The notes under the pieces are model-generated. The model was not told the DNA's origin and ran no database searches. It saw only the letters and a program-made list of their open reading frames with translations. The translations under genes were made by a program, and so were the position numbers. A DNA stretch of 64,000 bases from Schistocephalus solidus (taxonomy: Eukaryota; Platyhelminthes; Cestoda; Diphyllobothriidea; Diphyllobothriidae), in the NCBI GenBank assembly GCA_017591395.1, contig WEDG01005091.1, positions 105,452-169,451 on the forward strand, in the 5' to 3' direction. Position 1 is the first letter of the stretch. The number at the start of each line of letters is the position of its first letter. Below are positions 48,001 through 58,945 of the stretch, in pieces.

Positions 48001-51000
48001 CACGCCTAGCTCGCCAATTCTCACACCGACCGTCGCTATCACCAGCAACGACACTACAGAAAACCCACCCACCCATTCCTCGTTTAGCAGACCACCACCG
48101 ACAGCAGTGTGGACACGGTCTCCACTTGGCCTTATTTTAGTCTCACAGTCACACTACACATTGGTCATGTTAGTCACCTGCAAATCCATCGCACTGAGAC
48201 CTACGAATCAGTACGAGCAGCACTACAATACACCTATCTCTTCCCTCTTAATTGTCAACACAGGGGCCTATTAGCTCACTTGCGCATCCATTAAAATCTT
48301 TGCTAAAACACCGCAGTCCAGCTCGCATAATTAGCACACCTAGTCCAGACAAACTTGCCTGGGCTACATATGCACGTATTCTACAGCAAGCGAATGCACG
48401 CCATCACCATGCCACTCCTCAGCGGCAGACATGCGATACACTTAGCCCTCTCCAATATGACGGACGGAACGTCGCATGGCAGAACATGTGCACTTCACGG
48501 GTGTGGAAAGCATTCCCTTAGGGTAGCCTAGCACGTCTAAAGTGGCGACCATGTGGTGTATGGCACACATAGACGGGCTGTTTACAGCTGTCAACCAGCG
48601 CGCGCAATCTCCTCACTAGCCTGTTGACAGGCTTGGGCAGTCGGGTGTTGCAGGAAAGAGCAAAGAGGCCGATGCTGAGGAATCCATTCCCATGAAAAAA
48701 ACAGCATATTCCTCACTTTCATACATCTGACGTGCTTAAATCTATCACGACAGGCAAAAAATCGTGTTTTTAGAGGAAAATGTAGAGTTTGGGACCACGT
48801 CTTATGCGGCGCATGCAGATGGCCCGTCTAGTTTTTTTTCAGTCACTGAATGTATGTCAACCTCTGGTCGCCCTGACATTGGGCTGCCATCAAAACGCGG
48901 TGGACGGGTAATGAAAGAGTGAGGTAGACGCAGCACAAGTCTGCTTCACTATAAGCAAGTTCAGGTGCAGTCAACGTTGTGGAACCCACCTCGTGGGGCT
49001 GCGAGGATATCGTCGTTCGCACCGATAAAACTTTCGCTTACGTGGGTCAGATCCAGACGGTTGATTGTCGACATTAATGGCTATGAGTGGCAAAATCGTC
49101 GAACCTCTAAGGCCCTCATTTTGAGTCGGCGTAGGCGCTTGCAGTAATGCAACGATATTGAAGATTGCATGGTGGAATAAAAAAGCATGACCAAGGTGAT
49201 CAATATTGCAATCGAGGCAAAACCAGCCATTTTTGAATAAGTACAATACATGGTTGGAAAAAAGATTACAAGTAATTGATTCGTGAATTTTAAAGTGTCA
49301 TCTAATCGCGGAAATTCTACCGCAGTACGGTTCATGAATTTGATTTGGTTATTGAGGCAATTATTCGACCTCATGTCGAACAAAGTACACAACTGGAGTG
49401 TCCATTTGCTTTAATCTAGTCTCATCTTCTGATCATACTCGACAGTGCCTCATTATCGCGAAGTGCTAATTCTGTGTTAGTCACATTCCACAGCCGTGAC
49501 TCCTCACTGCATCATCATAAATGCACGCATCTAGCTGCAATCAAACTTTTTATACTTCAATAATCAAACCCATAGGATAAATACACTACGATTCGGAGAA
49601 ACCTGTAGGAGACTTCACTCAGCACCCTCATTACCACAAATTTTGAAATCGAGTTCCACGTTGACAGCACACCAACGTTGGTCCCTCACCAACTATCAAC
49701 TAATGGGTTTCATTAATGATCATTTCGACCCGAAGACAGCGGTTGTTTTACAACTGACATCTAAGGTGACCACATGAGCCACCACAGTGCTTCTATGTGC
49801 CAGCGATAGACCAGAACAGGATCGCCACAAGGAAAAGGGTGGGTTCATCGGGTTTCTAGTCATCGAAATGTTCTCAACTTCCTATTCATTGTATCGTGGA
49901 CGGCAGTAAACTGGTCTCTGCGTTAGTGACTATTTTGTGGCATCCATTTCAGTGCCCGATAACTTGCTTTGAAGGATGCAGATAATTAATTCCGGGTTCG
50001 AATAGCTAAGTGCTTTTACCGGCCATCCTGATGTACGCTGATTTCACGTAGACTTCAGACGTTCTGTCCAACGCAGGCTGACCCATTCTAAGTACATATG
50101 TAACCGGGCTGTATACTGAACATTTCGTCATTTTAAAAAAGAAAGCAGTTAATCAGTTTTAAGCTTTCTGGTTGTCGTTTCCATAACCTTCCTCTGGCCT
50201 ACAGCGAGCTACAAACAGCGAGAGCGATATTTCTCAAGTTCTTGGTTAATCCGTTAACGTCCCGGCTGCGTCGTTTTCTAGAATATAATCATCCCTGAAG
50301 CAAATTATCCTTTCATTGACTCTTCTTTTTGTCAGTTGGAAATTGAGACAGTCTCATACATAGTCCTATCTCGGACAATCACGTTTCTGGATTTGCGGCA
50401 TTTTCCTTGGAAGCTGAGTTATCTTGTATCTGCGAGTTTTTCACAAATATGTGAAATTTGCGAAATCCTCTAAAAACCCTGTTATATTGCTTATGTTTCG
50501 TTTGTGAAGTAATTTAGGTGTTCATTCTTTTAAATTTAAAAATGGTGAGATTTTTTGGGTGAAAATTAAAAACGCACAAAAAACAATGTAAGCAATTTTT
50601 TTAGGAAAGTGTTCGCTTTCGTATGGAAACGTTTGTTTTTGCTGTAAAGCATTTTACCGTACCTTTATAAGATGCGGTACCCGTTCGCAAGATTTATCCC
50701 CTTTGTAATGCTAATGGTTACATAATTATTAGAAAATATTGTAGCTAATTTTTGACTTTGGAATAGAAAATAGTTATTAACTTCAATTCAGCACAAAAAT
50801 ATCAAATTTATGCTAATGAGCATAGCAAATGCATTTTGTATCGGGTTTTTGCGATAATGTAGGCACTAGGATGAGAGGCTGTCATGCGAAAGAGTTGGTA
50901 GTAGTGAACGACACAGCAGAAATCCCTATTAGGCTGTGCTCTGAAAAAGATAAATTCCTTAATGTCAGGCATGAAGACATGCAGAATCGTTTACGCCACG

Positions 51001-54000
51001 ATCAAAAGGCAGCATCAGCGGAGAAAAATACCTTGATTCTTCAAACGAACACAAAGAGGCCTCGAGTACGCAACTACCGCAGTCTATTCATCACTGGCGA
51101 GTATACATACTACTGTTTCTTTATTATGGTTTTTCAATATGAATATGAATTTTTTTCTCAATTCGAATCTCTTAGCGCGCAAACACACATATTTTTACAA
51201 GTTATTACTGTATCTGTACGTTTTATATAATTTTTAATTGATTGAATACTTGTACACTCTACGTACAGTACTTACATCTTTTCTTAATTTTATTAAATTA
51301 TACTTTTGCTGTATGACTTCCGTGGCATATGGAGTTTGCTTCCTTTACCGTCTTGAAGACACAGAAAAAGTCAGCCATTAAGTTTGCATTCTCATTCGCT
51401 AATTTTTTTTACCTTGCTGTATGTGCAAAATAAAACAGCAGGAAATGAATCAGTATAGGTGTAACAACTACCCATTGGACCATAATGTACTCTATTTTTC
51501 ACGGCATCTATTTATTTCTTTTTTAGTATACTCGATTAAAACTAACTTTCTAATGAAATTAAAATGCTTCGGGGCATTATTTAAGTTATAGTTAGGTATA
51601 GTTTTTAGAAATGAGCATCGTTGGTGACTCGTACCAAGCATTCACGATTATTCTTGATTCACGACGGGATCTGGAGTCTAACCTGGTGAATGCTCGAGGT
51701 ATAAAAGTACATTTTGACCTGCTGACCACTGGAGTACATAAAACGGAAGGGCGGCTATCTCCCTGTCAGATAAGACTACCCAATTTCAAAAACCGTTTTT
51801 AGCTCAGTATCTCTGGTAAATATAAATTTCCAGGACTGCTGTTCACGTTATACCTGAATTTGATTTCAAAAAAATTCACAAAGGTGAAAATGTGTGGAAA
51901 CTGAATCTGTCTGACCACCATTGCCACAGGGGCGCTCTATCCTCTCAGTTAACTTCTGTTTCAATAGCTTGAAGTAGTCTCTGACTAGGCATGAAAATCA
52001 CAGTATGGTAGCCATTAACTGAACCTGCAATCGTCATGTTAAACAGAATCGCTAGCCCCTGGAGCCGAAGGTGCTTCAGCCATCAAAAACTTGCTTTGAT
52101 ACTGCCCTCGACTTTTAAGTCTTGGCTTGGTCCACTTTTGTTCGGATCAAGCAGTTGGCTGAAGTCATAGCCAATATCAGATAAAACTGACAGTAAAACA
52201 ACCGGAATATTTTCATTTCAGCGGAAAATCGAGTGCTTGAGGCAAGGTACAATGAATTAACTGGACAGGTCTTCAAGTCAGTCGGCAAGTTGGAAGCAGC
52301 TCTTTGGGTACCTACATGTGCTTGCTTACCATTTTTTGATAGCACACAGAAATTTTTCATGAAATCGCTAAAGAATCGGGAGATTCAGGCATGGAGTTAA
52401 GAGCCAACGCGGAACTGGCGATCCTGAAATGAGAGGTAAGACAATCGGCGGAATTAGAATGAGTCCAGTTCGGTTTTTTATCCCCAAGATCTAACCATTG
52501 TATGCTAAATCCCAATTTTAAAATTATTGGATCATTCGCCATAATTTTTAACTTAATTAGGTTCAGTTCTGATGATTGATTCAAAATAAAACCGTCCCAA
52601 GTATATTTGTGGTTTGGTCAAACTTCGACTAGCGATAGCCTTATTATTAGTACGATCAAATTGTTTTACGCGATAGGCGATAAAATTGTTTCGATAATTC
52701 CAAGGGAAATCACCTGTTGGAGCTTAGAGTGATAGTTTTTTAGTGATTGCAGTTGCGGTAGCTGGATATAATTCCAAGTTCGCGTTAGGTTGACAGTTTT
52801 TGTAGTCTTTATTTAATGAGATATATAATAAGTCAAAATTGTTGTACCCTTAATAAAACACCTACCTTTTCCGGTCACTCTCGGGTAATTACCCGGGCTG
52901 GTCATGATGATAGGTAACTGGACTCTTCAACTTTTCGAGCCGCGGGAGACAAATATAAAGCTAAAAACGAACTTTATATTCATCCGCCATGATCTGTCAT
53001 GGAATGTGTATGCTTTTTTTCTTTGAGATTCGTCCGATTTCGGTCCTGCCACATCTTCTGGACCAATACTACGCTGAGTATCAAGCAGGGACTGAATTTG
53101 TGGTTTATGATTGCTAGTACTTTTGTATGCCTTTGGTTGCCCTTCTATTTACCGGCCCTCTGTTGAGAATCCTTTAAGGTAAAGAGATGCGTGTTTAATG
53201 TATAATACTCGCTACTACATTTATTTAAGTAGGCGCTGTTTAAAATAAATCTTTCTTAGGTAAAAGTTGGTCGTAGAGTCAGGAGTGAGGTTAAGGTTAC
53301 GCGTATGTTTACAGGTAAAGTTTGCTTTGGAGTTTAGTTTAGAGCTAGGGATAAGAAGCCTGTGTTCTAAGGCCTCACCGGTATAACCCCTATTACCACT
53401 CCCGTGAGACGTTCTACTGGTTATCTGTTGCCGACCTCGACTACATACTAAATCCTTGTCTTCAGCTGCTTAGCCATAACGCATTTTGCTCAAGCACTGA
53501 ACAAGCTGAAGGTTAGGTGGTCTTCTATTTTACCAGGTTATTTGCCACGTGGCACGGAAGGTTATCATTTATTTCAGAGTACAACAGTCTGTGTCCGCTT
53601 TCTGCGGATTGCATCACTTCATCTGAGAACGGCAACCTATTATTATCCTGAACTATCTGGGGCCAATTGGACTATTGTTAAATCAACATAGAATGATCGG
53701 TGGACCACATCACAGATTCAAAATGCAAATTTCCATGCAAAGAGATACTCAAAACTAAACAAATGTAATACATCCCATTTCTAGGTTGGGCTGTCTGCAG
53801 GAAAGTATACAGTGCCTGCAAAACCTTAAGCGGCTAGCCCTTAACTGCAACGACGCAAGGGCCCTGGTAGAAGCGGAGATCTCCCTAGGTCGGGTCTACA
53901 GCAGGAAACCGTATTGTGAAGGTAAAGCGAAGCGCCATTGTGCCGAGGCCTTCCGAGTGAGTCTCGCGCTGGGCGATGATGCGGTGATCCGAAGAGCGGG

Positions 54001-54169
54001 TGTCTGGCAAGCGATCAGCCAGGCACACCACAGAATGGCTGAATACACTAGTCTTATACGCGCCGAGAACGATGACGAGGCTCTTTCTCGCCTGCTGGAG
54101 TGGAAATCGCGGAGGGACAATTTCGTAAAACGTCCAATCTCTCAGTCACCCGTGACGCCAGTTACATAA
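33930..54169 (+). CDS. TTC29: Tetratricopeptide repeat protein 29 (spliced; frameshift in exon 5)
   Basis: TTC29 is an axoneme-associated TPR protein of cilia and sperm flagella, linked to intraflagellar transport and sperm motility in animals. Placed exons are 33930-34023, 40638-41149, 43752-44066, 52222-52307, 52343-52435 and 53785-54169, about 495 codons (human protein about 475). Features match the family in order: YRSSPFQSICFDTLEMGM, an acidic EEEEEEE spacer, WLVEYFLEKCLQSSRE, TPR helices GKYEEAIEMYRQLYTSTQG, EACALAKEAENRVLEARYN, GKLEAALW-HTEIFHEIAKE, and a C-terminal LLEWKSRRDN. Introns are 6.6 kb, 2.6 kb, 8.2 kb, 35 nt and 1.3 kb. All phases agree except at exon 5, which needs one base fewer. 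The initiating exon was not found and should lie upstream of 33930. Family identity is strong; the first listed exon is the least certain. Confidence 0.85.
34024..37259. other. TTC29 intron: nothing else recognised
   Basis: The plus ORF at 34862-35152 (96 codons) has no recognisable motif and could be a retroelement scrap. No other feature is supported. Confidence 0.4.
37366..37497 (+). CDS. Candidate 132-nt exon, phase 1-1
   Basis: Acceptor CAATCATCAG|GC and donor CAAAG|GTAATT bound a symmetric phase 1-1 segment. It encodes a basic peptide (GPLRRRRGKTSTEVVNSEEE, then LRPRRVARSGSTRASFHKG). Its phase does not fit the TTC29 intron it lies in, which is phase 2, so it is not a normal exon of that gene. 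It may be exonised repeat DNA or coincidence. Confidence 0.25.
37761..37776 (+). repeat. Interstitial telomere-like TTAGGG motif
   Basis: AAGGTTAGGGTTAGGA contains one full and one near-full copy of the TTAGGG telomere unit, within a longer degenerate G/T-rich stretch. Confidence 0.5.
37945..38919. repeat. Imperfect 975-bp palindrome (inverted repeat)
   Basis: The left half matches the reverse complement of the right half over nearly its full length, centred near 38431. Mirrored landmarks are CTCATGAAATGTC (37985) and GACATTTCATGAG (38864-38876), AATCCCAAGATAT on the left (about 38073) and its complement (about 38778-38790), CTGTTAAAA near 38153 against TTTTTAACAG near 38700, and CTACTTAAGTAG in both arms (38166-38177 and 38685-38696). 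Divergence between arms is perhaps a quarter of positions, with small gaps. There is little or no unmatched spacer at the centre. It lies in the intron between the first two TTC29 exons placed here. Confidence 0.75.
38920..40637. other. TTC29 intron: nothing recognised
   Basis: The overlapping minus ORFs at 39362-39690 share frames with each other and carry no domain. No feature is supported. Confidence 0.4.
40638..41149 (+). CDS. TTC29: TTC29 exon with N-terminal helical region
   Basis: Acceptor TTTTTCCTCAATACGCAG|A, donor GATG|GTGCGT, entering in phase 2 and leaving in phase 1. The frame is open from 40594, so the ATG at 40684 is internal rather than the start: the conserved SICFDTLE precedes it. 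The exon encodes the N-terminal alpha-helical domain, a run of seven Glu, and the first TPR helix, ending HVANFAFNDG. Confidence 0.85.
41295..41630 (+). repeat. tRNA-derived SINE-like unit between 46-bp direct repeats
   Basis: GGGACGAGTGAGTTCC..ATCAACGAA occurs at 41295-41340 and 41585-41630, 46 bp with four mismatches, 290 bp apart. Between them, 41380-41455 has a Pol III promoter-like layout: an A-box-like TGACTCAGTGGTTAGG, and about 40 nt later a B-box-like GATTTCGAACC. It resembles a tRNA head followed by an unrelated body. The repeats are too long for target-site duplications, so they may be part of a tandem dimer of the element. It lies in a TTC29 intron. Confidence 0.5.
41631..43751. 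other. TTC29 intron; GC-rich repeat candidate 42880-43260
   Basis: At 42880-43260, ORFs of 70-105 codons overlap in three frames on both strands and the base composition is much more GC-rich than the flanks. A B-box-like GGGGGTTCGAATGCG lies near 43134. This fits an interspersed repeat better than a gene. Confidence 0.4.
43752..44066 (+). CDS. TTC29: TTC29 exon with TPR motifs
   Basis: Acceptor TTTATTGTCAG|GC, donor GAAG|GTGAAG, phase 1 at both ends. Encodes GKYEEAIEMYRQLYTSTQG (a TPR helix pair), a loop rich in Asp, Pro and Gln, then AAEKLSASLLCLAEYIEP and LLTEACALAKE. Confidence 0.85.
44916..45094. repeat. (TAAG)n/(TAA)n microsatellite between 38-bp direct repeats
   Basis: AAAGCATAGACGTGCACGCC..TTATCAAT occurs at 44916-44953 and again at 45057-45094 with one mismatch. 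Between them is a short TAAG run (about 44977-44993) and then about 21 TAA units (44994-45058). The minus-strand poly-leucine ORF here is a product of the microsatellite. Confidence 0.85.
45880..46610. repeat. GC-rich interspersed repeat, two duplicated modules
   Basis: Two modules recur. Module A (CTCCTCCCCCACCTGAGCCC) is at about 45889-45915 and 46583-46610. Module B (AGAAGGAGYCATYGCARCCT, a CAGTCAGCCACTCCA block, then GGCAACCTTCCAA) is at about 46046-46190 and 46443-46580, 397 bp apart. Part of the sequence after the first module B also aligns with the window start (1-330). The region interrupts the LINE at 45100-48300, so it was inserted or duplicated later. Confidence 0.65.
46862..46887. 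repeat. (GA)n microsatellite
   Basis: About 13 consecutive GA units, giving the Ser/Leu-run shadow ORF on the minus strand at 46823-47023. Confidence 0.9.
48301..52221. other. TTC29 intron: nothing recognised
   Basis: Several ORFs of 60-133 codons occur (48252-48521, 48965-49392, 50829-51230), but none shows a family motif or convincing splice context. The first may be the 3' end of the LINE ending near 48300. Confidence 0.4.
52222..52307 (+). CDS. TTC29: TTC29 short TPR exon
   Basis: Acceptor TTTTCATTTCAG|CG, donor TTTGG|GTACCT, entering in phase 1 and leaving in phase 0. It reads AENRVLEARYNELTG, then KSVGKLEAALW, a canonical TPR helix A/B pattern continuous with the preceding exon. It is too short to stand out in an ORF search. 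The following intron is only 35 nt. Confidence 0.75.
52343..52435 (+). CDS. TTC29: TTC29 short TPR exon with one-base frameshift
   Basis: Acceptor TTTTTTGATAG|CAC, donor GAGAG|GTAAG. It reads HTEIFHEIAKESGDSG, then MELRANAELAILK, then meets TGA at 52430-52432. The last exon needs a phase 2 exit here. Treating one A of the AAA at 52427-52429 as extra would remove the stop and make the phase correct. Either a sequence/assembly error or a true disruption would explain this. Confidence 0.7.
52436..53784. other. TTC29 intron with GTTAAGG-like low-complexity tract
   Basis: A G/T-rich tract at 53280-53350 resembles the edges of the repeat at 37260-37800. Nothing else is recognised. Confidence 0.4.
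53785..54169 (+). CDS. TTC29: TTC29 terminal exon
   Basis: Acceptor CATTTCTAG|G, stop TAA at 54167-54169. It encodes the C-terminal TPRs (LGCLQESIQCLQNLKRLA, VEAEISLGRVYSRK, AEAFRVSLALGDD) and the family-typical end LSRLLEWKSRRDN, then a short Pro/Ser tail. Codon usage is GC-rich compared with the flanking introns, which fits genuine coding sequence. Confidence 0.85.
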
Positions 54170-57100
54170 ATTCCGTACATTTCTACCGGATCGCTTCTCC
54201 ATGTTGCACTTTGGTAAACATAATCCTAATCATGGTCTACTGATGCAATGAGTGCTATCGTTTTTTACTTGATTGAATAATAAGATGATTCTTGCAGGCA
54301 TTCCAAACTAACGCACACCCTACTTATTGCCTTCCAAGTCTTCAACGCAGCCCAATGACATTGGTCAGCTACTCGTAGGTATGTTAGCAGTGGACCCTAT
54401 GTTAAAAGCTACGTTAACATTAACTGGAAGCTAGTAGTCGCGCCTGGAGTTAGATTCAAACAAAATATTAAGATCTTTGCGTAATCCACTGAACCTTAAA
54501 ATAAATTTGGCCCTAGCTTACTAGCGAGCTAGACTAAACCAAATTCGGAAAGGTGCGTAGTCCGCAAGCTGAGATTTAAATACAAGCCACCAGAATGCAG
54601 GATATCCCAGCGCTACTGCAGAGCCTAACTACATAAGGTCACGGAACTGAATTCACCTGGCGAATGGAGTTTTCGCTTATGGATCCACAAAGCCGCGCTA
54701 GCCATAGTGTTCACATGGTAATAACCACGAAGCTGTCGCTTGAAATCAGACAAGTCCTAGTCAGATTATTTCCTCATGTGGAAAAAGTGTGCGTAGTCTA
54801 GTTCGGCCCAGCAGAGACGGAATAGTCTTGCCGTTGCATTTGCAGAAGGACATTTGGTTGTTCAGTCGTTCAATGCAGGTGACCCCACCTCCTATAGTCT
54901 GGTCCATTCTATCTACCGGGAGAACGCAAAGCAGGAAGTTGACGCTCACTATAATATAGTCTACGTACAAATCATGATTCCTCCCCCTGAGGCGGTGGTT
55001 GTCATCGTTGGCCTAACACCAACAAGCGATTTATTAAAACGTGCTTCAAGCGCTAGTGAGGTAGCAAGTGGTGAACACGTATCATAGAAAACTGAAACAA
55101 CTTTGGTATGTTGTAAACGTTCTAATCCTCTCGTAAAAAACCCCATTTGGGCATACTCCTGTATACATTTTCGGCTATCGGGTCGACACAGGTCCAAGGA
55201 CGCAATCAACTGCTCCCACTAACCCGTGATGAAGAAAAAATCAAGGAGTGTGTACCTCTCATCTCGAACAAGACTTTGCCTTCATATCGGCCGGCGAAGA
55301 GCAGTTGGGCGGACTCTGGGGCGTTTCAGTAATTGCTAAATCAATCAGCGACTTTCCCTGCTCCAGATCCAGGAAGAGGCGAGACAGTTCAAATGCCACT
55401 AGTTAACCTTGGGCTCACAATTACCTCTCACCATACGAGTCCAATGCAGCTGACAGTCTCAATCCGCAAACCCTGCAGATGAGCTCGATTCGCGGTGGGT
55501 AGCTGAAAGCACGTAGTTCACGCACCTACTTAGAAAAAATCAGATAACTAGCTTGTATTACCTAACAATGGCTCATCTCATTCAACTGTTATGAATATGG
55601 GGTGGCAGCTCGCATCAACCCGTCTTACTCGGCAACAGGCATAATGCTAAGCAAAATAATGGAGGGCGAAGTTATTTTTAGCCCACAGTTTACAGTCCGT
55701 GCGCCGGAAACAGTATGTACATATCCAAGTAGACCTTTGGGGGAGCAGGATTATTCAGACCATGACAGCTATCGCCTATTACCAGTCGGCTTAGAAGTCC
55801 TCAAGGCACGAGGAAGGACTTTGCTCAGTACCTGTGTTAACTTTGCTCATGACAAATCACATTACTCTCCCCCTATAACCAAGCTCCGGCCCACCTCGTT
55901 GTGAGCGGCTAATGAGTAGCAGGATAACAATGCCCTTTTGGAACGCGAGCCTGACTGCAACGCCTTCTTAGGCTGGTTCTTATGGCACCACCCAGTTACG
56001 AGACCCGATCGTGCGGCCCTTAACAAGTGGCGGTTAAGTCACATAAATTACTGAGCCTAATCTCATAACCTGTCAACATGACTTGGACTAGCCAATGAGC
56101 GATGGAGGGAACGAGTCAGACTCCGTGCTTACCTTCCGAACTACCTCGAGTTGGAAGTCCACGAATAAGTCAACTCATTACAGACAGCTAATAGGCCGGT
56201 CGCCTTCTTCTGTGAGGTCCGAAACCTCTGCACTGGCGCCAGCACGTGTGGAATTACCGACTGGACCGTGTGAAGCAAGTGCAAGAAGGCTGTTGAGCTT
56301 CCTTGGCCGCTGCGCTCACGTTTGTCCTCAGCAATCCTGACCTTGCCTTAAACAGGGACATAGGGTGCATGCGAAAACGGCAAGATTTAGAGTACAAAAT
56401 TTATCGGGCACGCACCCAGGCGGCGACGGTTCTTGTCGCTTGTGAATGATTAACTACGACAGTGACACTAACCTGTCCGCTTTAGGTTTTTGTGCCATTA
56501 AGAAAAGCAAGCGCTGGCTTCCGAACTCTAGGCGAGCGCGGATCTGTCAGTAAGGCCGATGGGCAGTGGTCGTGTCCCCGTTTGAAAGTTATACTATCAA
56601 GGAAAACTCGACATGATTTTGGAGGGTGGGTTGCTGCCCCGCAGGGCAGATAAGTGGGTTTTCCCTAAGAAAAGCGCCTTGATTCGAGACCTACTTATCC
56701 TCCCATGCTTTAGGCTGTTTTCGATGGGATCCGCGGGGAGCTGCTTGTAGCACCGAGACTGCTAATCAAAAGTTCCACACTGATAAAAACTGACTTAAAC
56801 GCAATTTCTGTACAGAGCCATAGGACTACAGAAGCCAAATTTTACGGCTCGCTAAAGATAAACCCAATCACTACTAGATACAATGTGCATTATCAATAGC
56901 TCAAGCGGCCTCATCTAGGATCGACAAAATGCTGCCTGTGGACGGCAAATTCCTGCATAAGGGAGTTGAGTAGGCAGCCACATACTCAGTCAACACGAAC
57001 TTCGCCTAAAGACGTCAGGCTAGCAGCCCAAATAATACCGGACGTTCTGTCCGAAAAAATTCCACTGCTTATAAATTCTGATCCGCTTATCCTTCAACCT

Positions 57101-58945
57101 CAAGAAGCCAATAGCTCCTGAACGAGTATCACCAGCAGACCTACTCAAAGTCCACCTCTTAAATTAAGGTAAGCCTGCGTTACCAAGAGTTACAGACCTT
57201 AGGATGGGGCATCACACGTGGCAAGCCTGTTCGTAGACTGCACCTGAATGGGAATCTGTAGTCAATCCCAGTGCTAGATGACAAACCGGTACGAACTGAT
57301 GCATAAGAATGACGTCGATTCCTCGCGGGCCATGCCTATGGCACTCTGGCGAATTCCTCATTGTAGTAAATTAAAGGTTTTCATATACCAGGACGCACCA
57401 AAATTCATGACCTAGAAGGCTGCCGAATGACTGGATAACGCGGCCTGAGTAGCCAATACTATGCTCGGATTCGGAGTCACTGGCTCGGGCCGGAGTCAGG
57501 CTCAATCTTTTTTAGGATGTGGCCGCTGGTACACCCAAGAATTTTAGACCCCAGTATCTCACTAGATTCTGTGAAAAACTGATGCATCGCGTTAGGACCA
57601 GGCCGTATGTGGAACGCACAGATGGCCTGTTTAAGTTCGGCAGCCACTTCAGGTCATCCTGAATGTCTTGCCACCGGACCCAGGTGGGCGAGAGAGGACA
57701 TGATATTGTAGATGCTGCGCCAGTCCGTCATCGCCTTAATGAGTTCATTGTGCTGGTGGGGCAAATGGTGGACATCGTCGCACGCGACGGCCGAACACTC
57801 ATCTGTGGTTGATTGCCAGAAAGTTTAAGGTCAATTAGGAACTTTTTACCAGCTAACACGCCGTTCGCGGATACCCTTGCGATCAGGATTCCGTAAATTT
57901 GGCGGGAAAATCGCGCCGACGCTTTTAAGACGCAAAAGCTAATAATTTCTGTTGAGATAGTGCACGTGAGCTATAACAGGTAATTAACCGTTCTATCGCC
58001 CGTATTAGTAATGATTTGGTGTTTATACATGCACGACATTGATCCGATAAGCGAGACGTCACGTGACCGGGTGCGAATGTCACCAGAGCTGCATTTGCAA
58101 AGACCTAGGATACCGAGACCAGCGACAGCTCTTTACTGAAGGGCGCTAAAAAAGACCAGACGCTGGAAACGCATATGCTTCATGTCCCCATTCTTGCACT
58201 TTCGACCCCGACACGTAATTTTAGTGATCTAATAATGAAGTACCGAAATAATAATTTTTCAACTGAATTTTCAAGCATGACTGGAGATTGGTAACGGGGA
58301 CTCGGCAACATAATAAAAGACCAGTGTCCGCTAATCTTAAAGGTATTGAGTAAATCAAAAACCTCCCTTTCAAGTATACCCAGAAGTCAAAGTGCCAACA
58401 ACCCTCAATTTGTCAGTGTCACATGTAACGCCTAGAGAAAAAGAAACAACAAACGGTGCCTGGGAATGTCATGAGCAACATTTTCGACTAACCCTGTAGT
58501 GATAGATGTCTGAATAAAACGAATAGCTAAGTGCTCGCATGGAGGGGCAAAACTGGAAAGAAAATCAGACCGCGAAAACGCGGCAAGCGAAAAATAACTT
58601 AATACCTCAAAGAGAACATCTGTAATAACAACCAACATAGATGCACTACAAGTTTCGAGAAAATTCCGAAGAAACCGCTCTAATCAGGCCGTTAAGGTAA
58701 GATTTACGTTTTAGGCAACTAACAGAGAAAATGTGGAATTTGCTTGAAGATGCGTGTACGCCACACGAGTCGAATGTTCGAAAACCACCAGTGACCGACG
58801 TCGGGAGTTGATACGTACTAACGCGTAAGTTTGAACTGCAATGTCATAAACGCCAATTGCCTAAATTTAAAGACCAGTACACTCGCCGAGCGAAACAATG
58901 CAGCGCAAAGCAAAACCAGCAGTTGTATTAGCATCTGTACATAGT
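54170..58945. other. No gene recognised
   Basis: This 4.8-kb stretch between the end of TTC29 and RPL26 is less AT-rich than most of the window but has no ORF above 100 codons and no recognisable domain in any frame. It may be ancient repeat DNA. The two genes are convergent across it. Confidence 0.45.

Larger units (their letters stand above)
45100..48300 (+). mobile_element. Decayed LINE with zinc-finger-like tail, interrupted
   Basis: Plus-strand remnants follow the order of a known platyhelminth LINE type. A palm-region stretch with LMDAYREEWSGFHI lies at 45645-45690. Then comes SINTEQIVVVSGEQD with RLAFVHRFTRLG (47180-47290), then FGRLQHSVWVCHDL and PCGAKTCTMFESQT with LNHFHLS-like spacing (47350-47520). 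Near 48110-48290 a C-terminal pair of decayed C2H2-type fingers can be read (HIGHVSHLQIHRTET and QHRGLLAHLRIH), though the Cys pairs are mostly lost. The RT part is split by a repeat-rich segment from about 45860 to 47100. It lies in the large TTC29 intron. Confidence 0.6.

Noticed and set aside
50829..51230. 133-codon plus ORF in a TTC29 intron
   Set aside because: It reads well for about 75 codons, but no domain is recognisable and it lacks splice support; a retroelement scrap is as likely.
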